From assembly GCA_016870295.1 (NCBI GenBank), contig VGBY01000034.1, positions 1 through 9,568 on the forward strand: DNA of 9,568 nucleotides, in the 5' to 3' direction. Position numbers and translations under genes: made by a program. Shown here piece by piece: positions 1 through 6,396 of this stretch. The notes beneath the pieces were generated by a model. It searched no databases and was not told where the DNA came from. It was given only the letters and a program-made list of their open reading frames with translations. Numbering within the stretch: the stretch's first letter is position 1; every line of letters starts with the position of its first letter. The DNA is from Actinomycetota bacterium. GTDB taxonomy: Bacteria > Actinomycetota > Acidimicrobiia > Acidimicrobiales > Ilumatobacteraceae.

Positions 1-623
1 GCGCGCAGTTCGGCGGCAAAGTCGTCCATGATGACGGCATCCTGCCAACTGACATCCCAGCCGACCATCTCGATGCGCAGGCCCGAGTTGTAGACCACAT
101 GGGCTGCCTCGGGGTCGGCCCACACGTTGAACTCTGACAGCGGTGTCACATTGCCGGGCAGCACGCCGGTGCCGGCCATGCAGACGCAGCGCTTCACCCA
201 GGTGACGAAACTGGCTTCGCTGCGCACCGCCACCGCCACGTTGGTGAGCGGACCGAGGGTAACGAGTTCGATCTGACCCGGATTGGAGCGGAACGCCTCG
301 ATCATGGCCGCAATGCCGTCGTGCGATGTGGGCACGCGGCCACGTAGGTCGAGGCCGATGTCGCCCATGCCATCGTTGCCGTGCACGTACTGTGCCGACT
401 CCAGCGGACGCGACAATGGTCGCGCTGCACCGGCGTGCACCGGCGTGCGGGCGCCGCAGCGCTCAACGGTGATGAGTGCATTCTGCACCGCCATGTCGAG
501 TGGAACGTTGCCGGCGACGATGGACATGCCGACCACCTCGACATCCTGATGTTTGAGCGCGATGATCAGTGCGACGACGTCGTCACTTGCGGTGTCGGTG
601 TCGATCCAGATTCGCCGTGTCAC
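1..623 (-). CDS. Nucleoside hydrolase (inosine-uridine preferring family), C-terminus beyond left edge
   Basis: Predicted to hydrolyse the N-glycosidic bond of nucleosides, giving free base plus ribose, in purine/pyrimidine salvage in the cytoplasm. Read on the minus strand from GTG at 623, the protein begins MTRRIWIDTDTASDD. The DTDxxSDD signature at residues 8-15 is the calcium-binding, catalytic aspartate cluster of the IU-nucleoside hydrolase family. Further family features follow in order: a GNV segment with a downstream QNAL helix (about residues 38-50), PVHAG, HGNDGMGD, TLGPLTNVA, and GNVTPLSEFNVWADPEAA. About 207 codons are visible of a family usually near 310-330 residues, so the C-terminal third, including the expected late catalytic histidine, lies outside the window. 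The GTG start is chosen because it sits just before the conserved first strand and has a TAGCGT hexamer 8 bases upstream. It lies 61 bases downstream of dgt in the same direction, so it may be co-transcribed with it or have its own promoter. The exact substrate cannot be read from the sequence. Confidence 0.92.
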   Translation of the reverse strand, partial: MTRRIWIDTDTASDDVVALIIALKHQDVEVVGMSIVAGNVPLDMAVQNALITVERCGARTPVHAGAARPLSRPLESAQYVHGNDGMGDIGLDLRGRVPTSHDGIAAMIEAFRSNPGQIELVTLGPLTNVAVAVRSEASFVTWVKRCVCMAGTGVLPGNVTPLSEFNVWADPEAAHVVYNSGLRIEMVGWDVSWQDAVIMDDFAAELR

Positions 624-631
624 GCGCAGTG

Positions 632-637
632 ACGCTA
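632..637 (-). promoter_or_regulatory. Candidate -10 hexamer (TAGCGT) of the nucleoside hydrolase gene
   Basis: TAGCGT on the minus strand ends 8 bases before the GTG start at 623. This fits the actinobacterial TANNNT -10 consensus and a leaderless transcript beginning at or next to the start codon. No Shine-Dalgarno sequence precedes the GTG, and no good -35 element is seen. The gene may instead be transcribed through from dgt, so this remains a candidate. Confidence 0.35.
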
Positions 638-684
638 GACGATGCTGCGTACGTCACCGAAGATGGCGCGCATGGCGTCGTGAA

Positions 685-1803
685 CTAGACGTCGATACCG
701 CGTGGCAGGCGAGCAGGGTCGTAGTCGAGCAGTGTGAGACCCTGACGGCACGCGAACCGATCGGTCATGCCGCCCACGTACGTGACCGCCCGCAACAACG
801 CCTCATCACTGCGTGCGGGTGCGACGGTTCCGTCGAACGCAACGGCCATGTGCTGTGGGTTGGCGTGGTAATGCTCCACGAGCGCGCGCAGCAAGTCGAT
901 GACCGACTTCGCCTGCGCGCGCGATTCCTCCCGCATGTAGATGCTGTCGTAGTTGAACTTACGGAACGCGGCGAGTGCATTGGCGACTTCACTCGTCATG
1001 CCAATGCGTCCCGACTGTTGCGCCGCCTCGATCATCGCCGTGATGAACGCGCGCAGTTGTGAGCCGCGCGTGATGCCGCATCGCGCCCGCACTTCATCGG
1101 GCAGATGTGCGGGGTCGACGAGACCCGTCGACACCGCGTCCTCGAAGTCGTGGCACACATAAGCGATGCGATCGGCCCACGACACCACCTCGCCCTCGGG
1201 AGTTGCAGGTGCGGGTCGCGACCACGAGTGGTTACGGATGCCGTCGAGCGTTTCGGTGCAGAGGTTCAGCGACACCAAGGCGACATCGGCACCCCACACG
1301 GCATGGTCGTAGCCACCGCTCACATAGGGCGAGAGCGCGTCTTCGCTGGCATGCCCACCAGGGCCGTGACCGCAGTCGTGCCCCAACGCGATGGCCTCGG
1401 TGAGGGCGACATTCAACCCGAGAGCGCGTGAGATTGAAACGGCAACCTGCGCGACCTCCAGAGCGTGCGTGAGGCGCGTGCGTTGGTGATCTTCAGGAAA
1501 GACGAACACTTGGGTCTTGCCGGCGAGTCGCCGAAACGATGACGCATGCAGGATGCGGTCGCGGTCGCGTTCGAAGCAGGTGCGAAATGCGTCAGGTTCT
1601 TCCGGGGTGCGACGGTTGCCGGCTCCGAACGAGCGCGTCGCCAACGGTGCAAGAAAGTCCGCCTCGTGTGCTTCGCGAGCGTCGCGCGGAACGAGGTCGA
1701 GTCGTCCGGTGCCGGCCCAGGAGTCGGCGTGTGCGAAATGAATCGTGCCGTCCGTGCTGTGGCCGTGCATCGTTGATGCCCATGACTCGGCGCGTGACGT
1801 CAC
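685..1803 (-). CDS. dgt: dGTP triphosphohydrolase-like HD-domain protein
   Basis: Family members cleave dGTP (some cleave other dNTPs) to the deoxynucleoside and inorganic triphosphate, controlling dNTP pools in the cytoplasm. The 372-residue product has the N-terminal block RDRILHASSFRRLAGKTQVF (residues 81-100) followed by the HD metal site. That site comprises H113 in RLTHALEVAQ, H142-D143 in GHDCGH, and D211 in WADRIAYVCHD. The C-terminal TYVGGMTDRFA also matches the family. The length fits the shorter class of bacterial dGTPases rather than the roughly 500-residue enterobacterial enzyme. Two departures from the usual family pattern are visible: GHGPGGH where xPFGH is common (145-151), and DHAVW (166-170) where the family usually has an HNxQ motif. 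Substrate preference is therefore uncertain. I chose GTG at 1803 because TATCGT lies 6 bases upstream, suggesting a leaderless start. ATG at 1770 is the alternative and would remove 11 residues. It is divergent from obg and followed by a nucleoside hydrolase gene. Confidence 0.9.
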   Translation of the reverse strand: MTSRAESWASTMHGHSTDGTIHFAHADSWAGTGRLDLVPRDAREAHEADFLAPLATRSFGAGNRRTPEEPDAFRTCFERDRDRILHASSFRRLAGKTQVFVFPEDHQRTRLTHALEVAQVAVSISRALGLNVALTEAIALGHDCGHGPGGHASEDALSPYVSGGYDHAVWGADVALVSLNLCTETLDGIRNHSWSRPAPATPEGEVVSWADRIAYVCHDFEDAVSTGLVDPAHLPDEVRARCGITRGSQLRAFITAMIEAAQQSGRIGMTSEVANALAAFRKFNYDSIYMREESRAQAKSVIDLLRALVEHYHANPQHMAVAFDGTVAPARSDEALLRAVTYVGGMTDRFACRQGLTLLDYDPARLPRGIDV

Positions 1804-1809
1804 GCCTCA

Positions 1810-1815
1810 ACGATA
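1810..1815 (-). promoter_or_regulatory. Candidate -10 hexamer (TATCGT) of dgt, leaderless
   Basis: TATCGT on the minus strand is followed by six bases and then the GTG at 1803. This matches TANNNT and places the expected transcription start at the start codon. It supports the GTG at 1803 over the internal ATG at 1770. No convincing -35 element is seen. Confidence 0.4.
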
Positions 1816-1834
1816 CGCAAAGGGTCTGCGCTTG

Positions 1835-1840
1835 TAGCGT
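1835..1840 (+). promoter_or_regulatory. Weak candidate -10 hexamer (TAGCGT) of the obg-proB unit
   Basis: TAGCGT on the plus strand lies 47 bases before the obg ATG, in the 84-base divergent region shared with dgt. It matches TANNNT and would give a leader of about 40 bases carrying the GGGAG ribosome site. The -35 region is unconvincing, so this is only a positional suggestion. Confidence 0.22.
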
Positions 1841-1872
1841 GAAGAGCCCACCACATCGGCACGAATGTCACC

Positions 1873-1877
1873 GGGAG
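1873..1877 (+). promoter_or_regulatory. Ribosome binding site of obg
   Basis: GGGAG lies ten bases before the ATG at 1888, complementary to the 16S rRNA anti-Shine-Dalgarno. It is the clearest Shine-Dalgarno sequence in the window and fixes the obg start, which is also where Obg proteins normally begin (an F-x-D-E/x segment within the first residues). Confidence 0.55.
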
Positions 1878-1887
1878 TTCATCCAAC

Positions 1888-3150
1888 ATGAGCGGCTTTG
1901 TCGATGAAGCACAGTTGAACGTGCGTGGCGGTGATGGCGGGGCCGGATGTGTCAGTTTTCGTCGCGAAGGCCCGGTGGTCTACGGCGGTCCGAACGGTGG
2001 CGACGGCGGGGACGGTGGTGCAGTGTGGCTGATTGCCGATCACAACGTCGCATCCCTCGTGGCGTTTCGTGATCATCCGCATCGTCGTGGAGAAGACGGC
2101 GTCTCGGGCATGGGCAAAGACCTGCATGGGCGTCGGGGACGTAATCTCGAGGTGAAGGTGCCAGAAGGCACGATCGTGCGCGACTTGTATTCGGGGGAAA
2201 TTCTCGCCGACCTGCGTACGCACGGTGTGCGTTGGGAGGCGATTCCCGGTGGGCAGGGGGGTCGTGGCAACGCGCGATTCCTCACCAACAAGCGTCGCGC
2301 CCCGAAGTTCGCCGAGCAGGGCGAGCACGGCCCCGAGCGGTGGCTGAAGTTGGAACTGAAGTTGATGGCCGACGTGGCACTCGTCGGTTATCCGAACGCC
2401 GGCAAGAGCACGTTCATCTCGTCAGTGTCGGCGGCCAAACCGAAGATCGCCAACTATCCGTTCACCACGCTCGAGCCGCATCTGGGTGTGGTGCGCATCG
2501 ACGCAGACACCGAGTTCGTCATCGCCGACATTCCCGGTCTCATCGAGGGTGCGTCGGAAGGTCGCGGCCTTGGGATTCAGTTTTTGCGGCACATCGAGCG
2601 GGCGCGGGTGCTGTGCATTCTTGCCGACCTCGTCTCGATGGAAGGCGTCGCCCCCGAGACACAGGTCGAAGTGCTGCTGCAAGAACTGCAGGCCTACCGA
2701 CCAGAACTGCTCGACCGACCACGCCTCATCGTCGGCACCAAACTCGACTCCGTCGAACCGCAGACGAAGGGCGCCTGGGATGCCCTCGGACGTCGCAGCA
2801 TGTCGTCGGTGACGGGCGTAGGCGTCCGCGAGGTGTTGGGTGAACTCGCCGTGCTGGTGCAAGAAGCACGCAACGTTCCGGTCGTCGACGATACCGAGAT
2901 CACGATTCGTCCGGAGCCCGAGGGTACGCGCATCGAGAAGGTTGGCGACAATGAGTTTCGACTGCATGGGCGTTCGGTCGAACGCGCCGTGGCGTTGAGC
3001 GATGTCAACTCACCCGACGCCCTCAATTACATCGACGACCGACTGAGTGGTCTCGGTGTGCCGCGGTTGCTGGCGCGTGCCGGCGCGAAGGAAGGCGCGA
3101 CCATCCACATCAAGGAATTCAGTTTTGAATACACACCGGAGATTGGCTGA
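1888..3150 (+). CDS. obg: Obg/CgtA family ribosome-assembly GTPase
   Basis: Obg binds GTP/GDP and the large ribosomal subunit, acting in 50S maturation, (p)ppGpp-linked growth control and cell-cycle progression in the cytoplasm. The 420-residue product shows all three family domains. The glycine-rich Obg fold (about residues 1-158) carries FVDEAQLNVRGGDGG, GGDGGDGG and the GGQGGRGN loop. The GTPase domain has G1 GYPNAGKST at 167-175, the switch I segment YPFTTLEPHLG, and G3 DIPGLIEGA from 214. The C-terminal OCT domain (about 340-417) includes GDNEFRLHGRSVERAV and ends with IKEFSFEY. The OCT domain is typical of Gram-positive-type Obg. The oddity is G4, which reads TKLD (284-287) instead of the usual NKxD, with SSVTG as G5. 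The start is supported by GGGAG ten bases upstream. It leads a probable operon with proB. Identification is certain at family level. Confidence 0.97.
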   Translation: MSGFVDEAQLNVRGGDGGAGCVSFRREGPVVYGGPNGGDGGDGGAVWLIADHNVASLVAFRDHPHRRGEDGVSGMGKDLHGRRGRNLEVKVPEGTIVRDLYSGEILADLRTHGVRWEAIPGGQGGRGNARFLTNKRRAPKFAEQGEHGPERWLKLELKLMADVALVGYPNAGKSTFISSVSAAKPKIANYPFTTLEPHLGVVRIDADTEFVIADIPGLIEGASEGRGLGIQFLRHIERARVLCILADLVSMEGVAPETQVEVLLQELQAYRPELLDRPRLIVGTKLDSVEPQTKGAWDALGRRSMSSVTGVGVREVLGELAVLVQEARNVPVVDDTEITIRPEPEGTRIEKVGDNEFRLHGRSVERAVALSDVNSPDALNYIDDRLSGLGVPRLLARAGAKEGATIHIKEFSFEYTPEIG

Positions 3151-3181
3151 TGGACACAGGTACACACGGGGTTCGTCGCTG

Positions 3182-4276
3182 ATGCGCATCGTCGCCAAGA
3201 TTGGTACGTCGTCGATCACGGATGCCAACGGTGCCATCGCCGTATCGATGGTGGAGTCGCTTTGTGCGCAAGTCGCAGACTTACGCGGAGCGGGGCATGA
3301 GGTGCTCGTCGTTACGAGTGGTGCAGTTGCCGGGGGAGTCGCTGCCCTCGGTATGACCGCTCGGCCGAGCGACACCGCCACGTTGCAGGCGTTGGCTGCG
3401 GCTGGTCAGAGTCGCTTGATGAGCCACTACAACGCGGCTCTCGACAAACACCGTTTGGTTGGCGCCCAGGTGCTGCTCGTGCCCAATGACTTCATCGACC
3501 GCGCGCAATACCTGCATGCGCGCCAGACGATGCTGCGCCTGTTGGAACTTGGCTGCATACCGATCATCAATGAGAACGACGCAATCGCCAGTGACGAGAT
3601 TCGCTTCGGTGACAACGATCGCATCGCCGCATTGGTGGCGCACAGCGTGAACGCCGACTTGCTCGTGCTGCTTACTGATCGTGCCGGATTGTTTACGGCT
3701 GATCCATCGGTCGATGCGAACGCAACGCTCATCGAACACGTTGCTGCCGACGATGAACTCATGTCGGTACGGGCGGGTAGCACGGCCGGCACGGTTGGCA
3801 GCGGAGGCATGGCGTCGAAACTGTCTTCCGCGCGAATCGCCAGTTGGTCGGGTGTGCGAACCGTGATTGCTGCGGCGAAGCGCGCCGATGTGTTGCGCGA
3901 TGCGGTTTCCGGCGTCTCCGGTGTGGGCACCACATTCACCGCTCACGACCGCAGTCTCACGGCCCGCAAACTGTGGATTGCCTTTGCCGCCCAGCCAGCG
4001 GGCAGTGTCACAGTGGATGCCGGTGCGCAGAATGCGCTGGTTTCACGCGGAGTCTCTCTGCTGCACGCCGGAGTCGTGCACGTGCAGGGTGATTTCGGGC
4101 CGGGAGACGTGGTGGATGTGTTGAGTGAGTCGGGTGACCTCGTCGCCCGCGGCTTGGTGCGTACCGACGCGCGGGCGGCTGGTGCGGCCGCCGGCAAAAA
4201 GAGCAGCGAGTTGCCCGACGACGTGCCGACCGAACTCGTGCATCGTGACGACCTGATCGTCTATTCGGCGTCGTAG
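3182..4276 (+). CDS. proB: Glutamate 5-kinase
   Basis: Catalyses ATP-dependent phosphorylation of L-glutamate to gamma-glutamyl phosphate, the committed step of proline biosynthesis, normally feedback-inhibited by proline. The 364-residue product has an amino-acid kinase domain. Its motifs are KIGTSS (from residue 6), VVTSGAVAGG, the NENDAI segment near residue 130 followed by FGDNDRIAALVAHSVNADLL, LTDRAGLFTADP, and GTVGSGGMASKL near residue 203. A C-terminal PUA domain (about 268-345) shows VDAGAQNALVSRGVSLLHAGV and GDFGPGDVVDV, as in the classical two-domain enzyme. The start at ATG 3182 places MRIVAKIGTSS at the N-terminus as expected; the frame extends upstream, but that extension does not resemble the family. 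It begins 31 bases after obg with no separate promoter visible, so co-transcription is likely. The next gene (murJ) converges on it, so proA is not adjacent on the 3' side. Confidence 0.96.
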   Translation: MRIVAKIGTSSITDANGAIAVSMVESLCAQVADLRGAGHEVLVVTSGAVAGGVAALGMTARPSDTATLQALAAAGQSRLMSHYNAALDKHRLVGAQVLLVPNDFIDRAQYLHARQTMLRLLELGCIPIINENDAIASDEIRFGDNDRIAALVAHSVNADLLVLLTDRAGLFTADPSVDANATLIEHVAADDELMSVRAGSTAGTVGSGGMASKLSSARIASWSGVRTVIAAAKRADVLRDAVSGVSGVGTTFTAHDRSLTARKLWIAFAAQPAGSVTVDAGAQNALVSRGVSLLHAGVVHVQGDFGPGDVVDVLSESGDLVARGLVRTDARAAGAAAGKKSSELPDDVPTELVHRDDLIVYSAS

Positions 4277-4301
4277 GCGACGAGCCGGCGCTTCAGATTT
4301 G

Positions 4302-4320
4302 TTCGACGAGATTCGACGAG
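4302..4320 (+). repeat. Two-copy direct repeat in the proB/murJ intergenic gap
   Basis: TTCGACGAG occurs at 4302-4310 and again at 4312-4320, one base apart, immediately before the murJ stop codon in the 44-base gap between convergent proB and murJ. The gap contains no convincing stem-loop with a T-tract for either strand. A weak 5-bp stem (CGTCG/CGACG) lies over the proB stop codon. No function can be assigned. Confidence 0.4.
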
Positions 4321-5697
4321 TTAGCCGCGTGAGGCGATGATTGCACCGAGTCGCGCCGTGCCGTGCTTGCGATGCAGCACTTCTACTGCGATCACACTGG
4401 AGATGAGGTAGGCGAGGGCAAACGCGAGCCCCAAGCCGTGCACGCCGAATCGACCAACCAGAGCGAAAGCAAACACGATGTTCAAGAGGTTCTCCACGCA
4501 GTTGATGAAGAACGGCGTGCGAGTGTCGCCGTGGCTGTAAAAACTGCGCAACACGAAGAGATACAACGAAAACCCGACCAATCCGACGGACAACCCCATC
4601 AACGCATTGCCAGTGTTGGTAACGGCGTCATTGGTGAACGCCCCCCAACCGAGCGCGAGGCGAACGATCGGCGTCGCAAACACCACGAGCACGACGCTCG
4701 GCGCAAGGGTGAGCAGTAACGTCTGGCGGGCGCCGCGCGCGAACTGCAAGTTGAACGCAGAGGAGTCGTGTTGGGCTGCGGCACGGGCCAGCATCGGTGT
4801 GGCGGTGGTGGCAATGGTGACGGCGAGCAGCCCGTGTGGCAATTGGAAGATCGTCATCGCCTTGGCGTACGCGTCGAGATCACCGGAGCCGGGCTCGGCG
4901 AGATTCTTCACCACGATGAGCGCCAGTTGATTTGCGGCGATGTAGCCGATTGCCCAGCCCGATACACGCGACAGTTGTCGCACCGCGGTGTGGCGGGGCG
5001 CGAAGCGCGGCATCGGCATCGCACCTGTTCGGATTGCAGCGGCGGCCACGATGAGCGCCATCACAGCGATGCCGATCGTCGGGCCGAGAGTGAACCACCA
5101 GAAGAGCCGCGTACCTCCCGTCGCACCCGACAGATCAATCATTTCGATGCCGGCATCGTTGCGGATCCCGAGCAGCGCCGCAATTGCAACGAGGTTTGCT
5201 GCAACAGGGGCCCACGCAGCGGCGAAGAACTTGCCGTGTGCATTCAGCGCGGCAGCAGCCAGCGCGTTCAATCCGTAGAAGAAGATCTGCAACAGAAAGA
5301 TCCGCGTCAGGGCAGTACCAACCGTCTGGAAGAGTTCGGCGTCGCCCGCGGGCGATAGCGCGTAGAGGCGGAAGATGGCGGGTGCTGCGAGCACAGCAAG
5401 CGCCGAAATGCCGGCGAGAGTGACGAGTCCGGTGCCCATCACTGCTGCCACACCGTCTCGGTCGTTGCGTTCGCGTAGGCCGACAAAGAGTGGTACCAAG
5501 GTGGCAGTGAGTGCGCCGCCGAGCAGCAACTCGTAGATCACGTTCGGTGCGTTGTTGCCGACATCGAAGGCGTCGGCGAGTGCCGTTTGGCCGATGACCG
5601 CAGCAAAGACGATGAGTCGCGCCAAGCCGGTGACACGTGAAGCAAGAGTGCCCGCTGCGACACCAAGATTGTTCGCGACGAGCGAACGCTCAGTCAT
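4321..5697 (-). CDS. murJ: MurJ/MviN family lipid II flippase homologue
   Basis: MurJ flips the peptidoglycan precursor lipid II across the cytoplasmic membrane and belongs to the MOP exporter superfamily. The 458-residue product is almost entirely hydrophobic. I count about 12 membrane segments, beginning with LGVAAGTLASRVTGLARLIV and the characteristic NNAPNVIYELLLGGALTATL segment, which resembles actinobacterial members. The bacterial enzyme usually has 14 segments and about 500-550 residues, so the last pair appears to be absent. The charged residues reported as important in the E. coli enzyme's first segments are only partly recognisable (ASRVTGLAR retained, the usual following acidic residue not). 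It could therefore be a second paralogue or a flippase for a related lipid-linked substrate. The start at ATG 5697 overlaps the tetR stop by 8 bases, suggesting translational coupling; a TTG at 5700 is an alternative. No signal peptide separate from the first membrane segment is seen. Confidence 0.85.
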   Translation of the reverse strand: MTERSLVANNLGVAAGTLASRVTGLARLIVFAAVIGQTALADAFDVGNNAPNVIYELLLGGALTATLVPLFVGLRERNDRDGVAAVMGTGLVTLAGISALAVLAAPAIFRLYALSPAGDAELFQTVGTALTRIFLLQIFFYGLNALAAAALNAHGKFFAAAWAPVAANLVAIAALLGIRNDAGIEMIDLSGATGGTRLFWWFTLGPTIGIAVMALIVAAAAIRTGAMPMPRFAPRHTAVRQLSRVSGWAIGYIAANQLALIVVKNLAEPGSGDLDAYAKAMTIFQLPHGLLAVTIATTATPMLARAAAQHDSSAFNLQFARGARQTLLLTLAPSVVLVVFATPIVRLALGWGAFTNDAVTNTGNALMGLSVGLVGFSLYLFVLRSFYSHGDTRTPFFINCVENLLNIVFAFALVGRFGVHGLGLAFALAYLISSVIAVEVLHRKHGTARLGAIIASRG

Positions 5698-6337
5698 CAA
5701 CCAGGCCGTCGAACATCAATCGGTCGATGAATTCGTTGGAGAGCGAAATCCAGTCGCTGCGCATTTCTTCGTCGGTGTCGTCCTCGATTTCGGCGATGAT
5801 TCTTCCCAGGGTCATCGCCTGAATGAACTGGGCGGCGATTCGTGGTGGGTGCTTGATGTTGATGAGACCCTTGCGCTGGGCCTCTACGAATAGGCCCGCC
5901 ACCGCGTCGGTGAGTTCTTTCTGTGCGGCACTGAGTGACTTCTGAAACTCCGGACGTCCACGAATGCCGGCGATGATCGCCGTACGGTCGAGTCGTTGTT
6001 TGAATCGTTGCGGGCTGACCACGAATGCCGTCGCGGCGTGCAGCCCTGTGCGAAGTTCGTCTGGCGTTCGCGCGCGGTTGACGATTGAAGAGAGACCAGA
6101 AACACTCTCCATGATGTGTGCCTTGAAGATGCGGCTGTATGCCGTGGCAAGTAGGCCGTCTCGACTGCCGAAACGTAGATACATGGAACTCTTGGAGATT
6201 CCCGTTCGTTCCATCAGTTCTTCGACGCGAAAGCCACTTTCGCCGTGCTTCTCCAGCAATTCGATGGTGACGTTCACCACTTGATCGAGATTCGGAACAC
6301 GGCGAGGTGCACGCTTGCGCGGCTTCTTCGCTGGCAC
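5690..6337 (-). CDS. TetR/AcrR family transcriptional regulator
   Basis: A 215-residue dimeric DNA-binding regulator is predicted. A basic N-terminal arm (AKKPRKRAPRR) precedes the helix-turn-helix domain, about residues 15-65. That domain includes VVNVTIELLEKHGESGFRVE, the recognition region ERTGISKSSMYLRFGSRDGLL, and the family's usual length. The C-terminal ligand/dimer domain is mostly helical, with no recognisable ligand signature. The start is taken as GTG 6337 because TAGCCT lies 7 bases upstream (leaderless architecture) and because it leaves only a short arm before the helix-turn-helix. The frame stays open to TTG 6397 and has another GTG at 6376, but those would overlap the divergent promoter. 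The gene overlaps murJ at its 3' end and faces the moxR operon across 59 bases. It may autoregulate, control murJ, or control the divergent operon; the inducer is unknown. Confidence 0.88.
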   Translation of the reverse strand: MPAKKPRKRAPRRVPNLDQVVNVTIELLEKHGESGFRVEELMERTGISKSSMYLRFGSRDGLLATAYSRIFKAHIMESVSGLSSIVNRARTPDELRTGLHAATAFVVSPQRFKQRLDRTAIIAGIRGRPEFQKSLSAAQKELTDAVAGLFVEAQRKGLINIKHPPRIAAQFIQAMTLGRIIAEIEDDTDEEMRSDWISLSNEFIDRLMFDGLVDD

Positions 6338-6344
6338 GTTGTCA

Positions 6345-6350
6345 AGGCTA
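6345..6350 (-). promoter_or_regulatory. Candidate -10 hexamer (TAGCCT) of the tetR-murJ operon, leaderless
   Basis: On the minus strand TAGCCT is followed by seven bases and then GTG at 6337, matching TANNNT with a transcription start at the start codon. It is the mirror image of the moxR hexamer at 6384-6389. The -35 region is not convincing. Confidence 0.42.
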
Positions 6351-6383
6351 TTGCGCGACCATGGCGCGAGCCCTACCGGTGAG

Positions 6384-6389
6384 TAGCCT
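6384..6389 (+). promoter_or_regulatory. Candidate -10 hexamer (TAGCCT) of the moxR operon, leaderless
   Basis: TAGCCT is followed by seven bases and then ATG at 6397, the expected geometry for a leaderless transcript. No Shine-Dalgarno sequence precedes the ATG, and a good -35 element is not seen. Confidence 0.42.
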
Positions 6390-6396
6390 TGCCCCA

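Larger units (their letters stand above)
6343..6391. repeat. 8-bp perfect inverted repeat framing the tetR/moxR divergent region
   Basis: CAAGGCTA at 6343-6350 and TAGCCTTG at 6384-6391 are perfect inverted repeats separated by 33 bases. Each arm contains the candidate -10 hexamer of the adjacent divergent gene. The symmetry may simply reflect two similar promoters. Alternatively the arms may form a paired operator for the TetR protein encoded next to it. A weak internal CGCG-N7-CGCG symmetry around CCATGG (6355-6362) is also present. Confidence 0.4.

Noticed and set aside
427..446. 10-base tandem repeat (GCACCGGCGT twice) that could signal a frameshifting duplication in the nucleoside hydrolase
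   Set aside because: The frame reads through it into conserved PVHAG and HGNDG segments, so it is ancestral coding sequence and not a disruption.
635..673. 12-codon minus-strand open frame (ATG to TAG) between dgt and the nucleoside hydrolase
   Set aside because: Too short to judge, without a ribosome site; its stop codon overlaps the proposed -10 hexamer. Most likely chance.
3281..3946. 221-residue minus-strand open frame inside proB
   Set aside because: It is antisense to an unambiguous glutamate kinase, with no motif and no promoter.
4277..4320. Bidirectional terminator between convergent proB and murJ
   Set aside because: Only a 5-bp stem over the proB stop and a direct repeat are seen. 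There is no stable stem-loop followed by a T-run on either strand.
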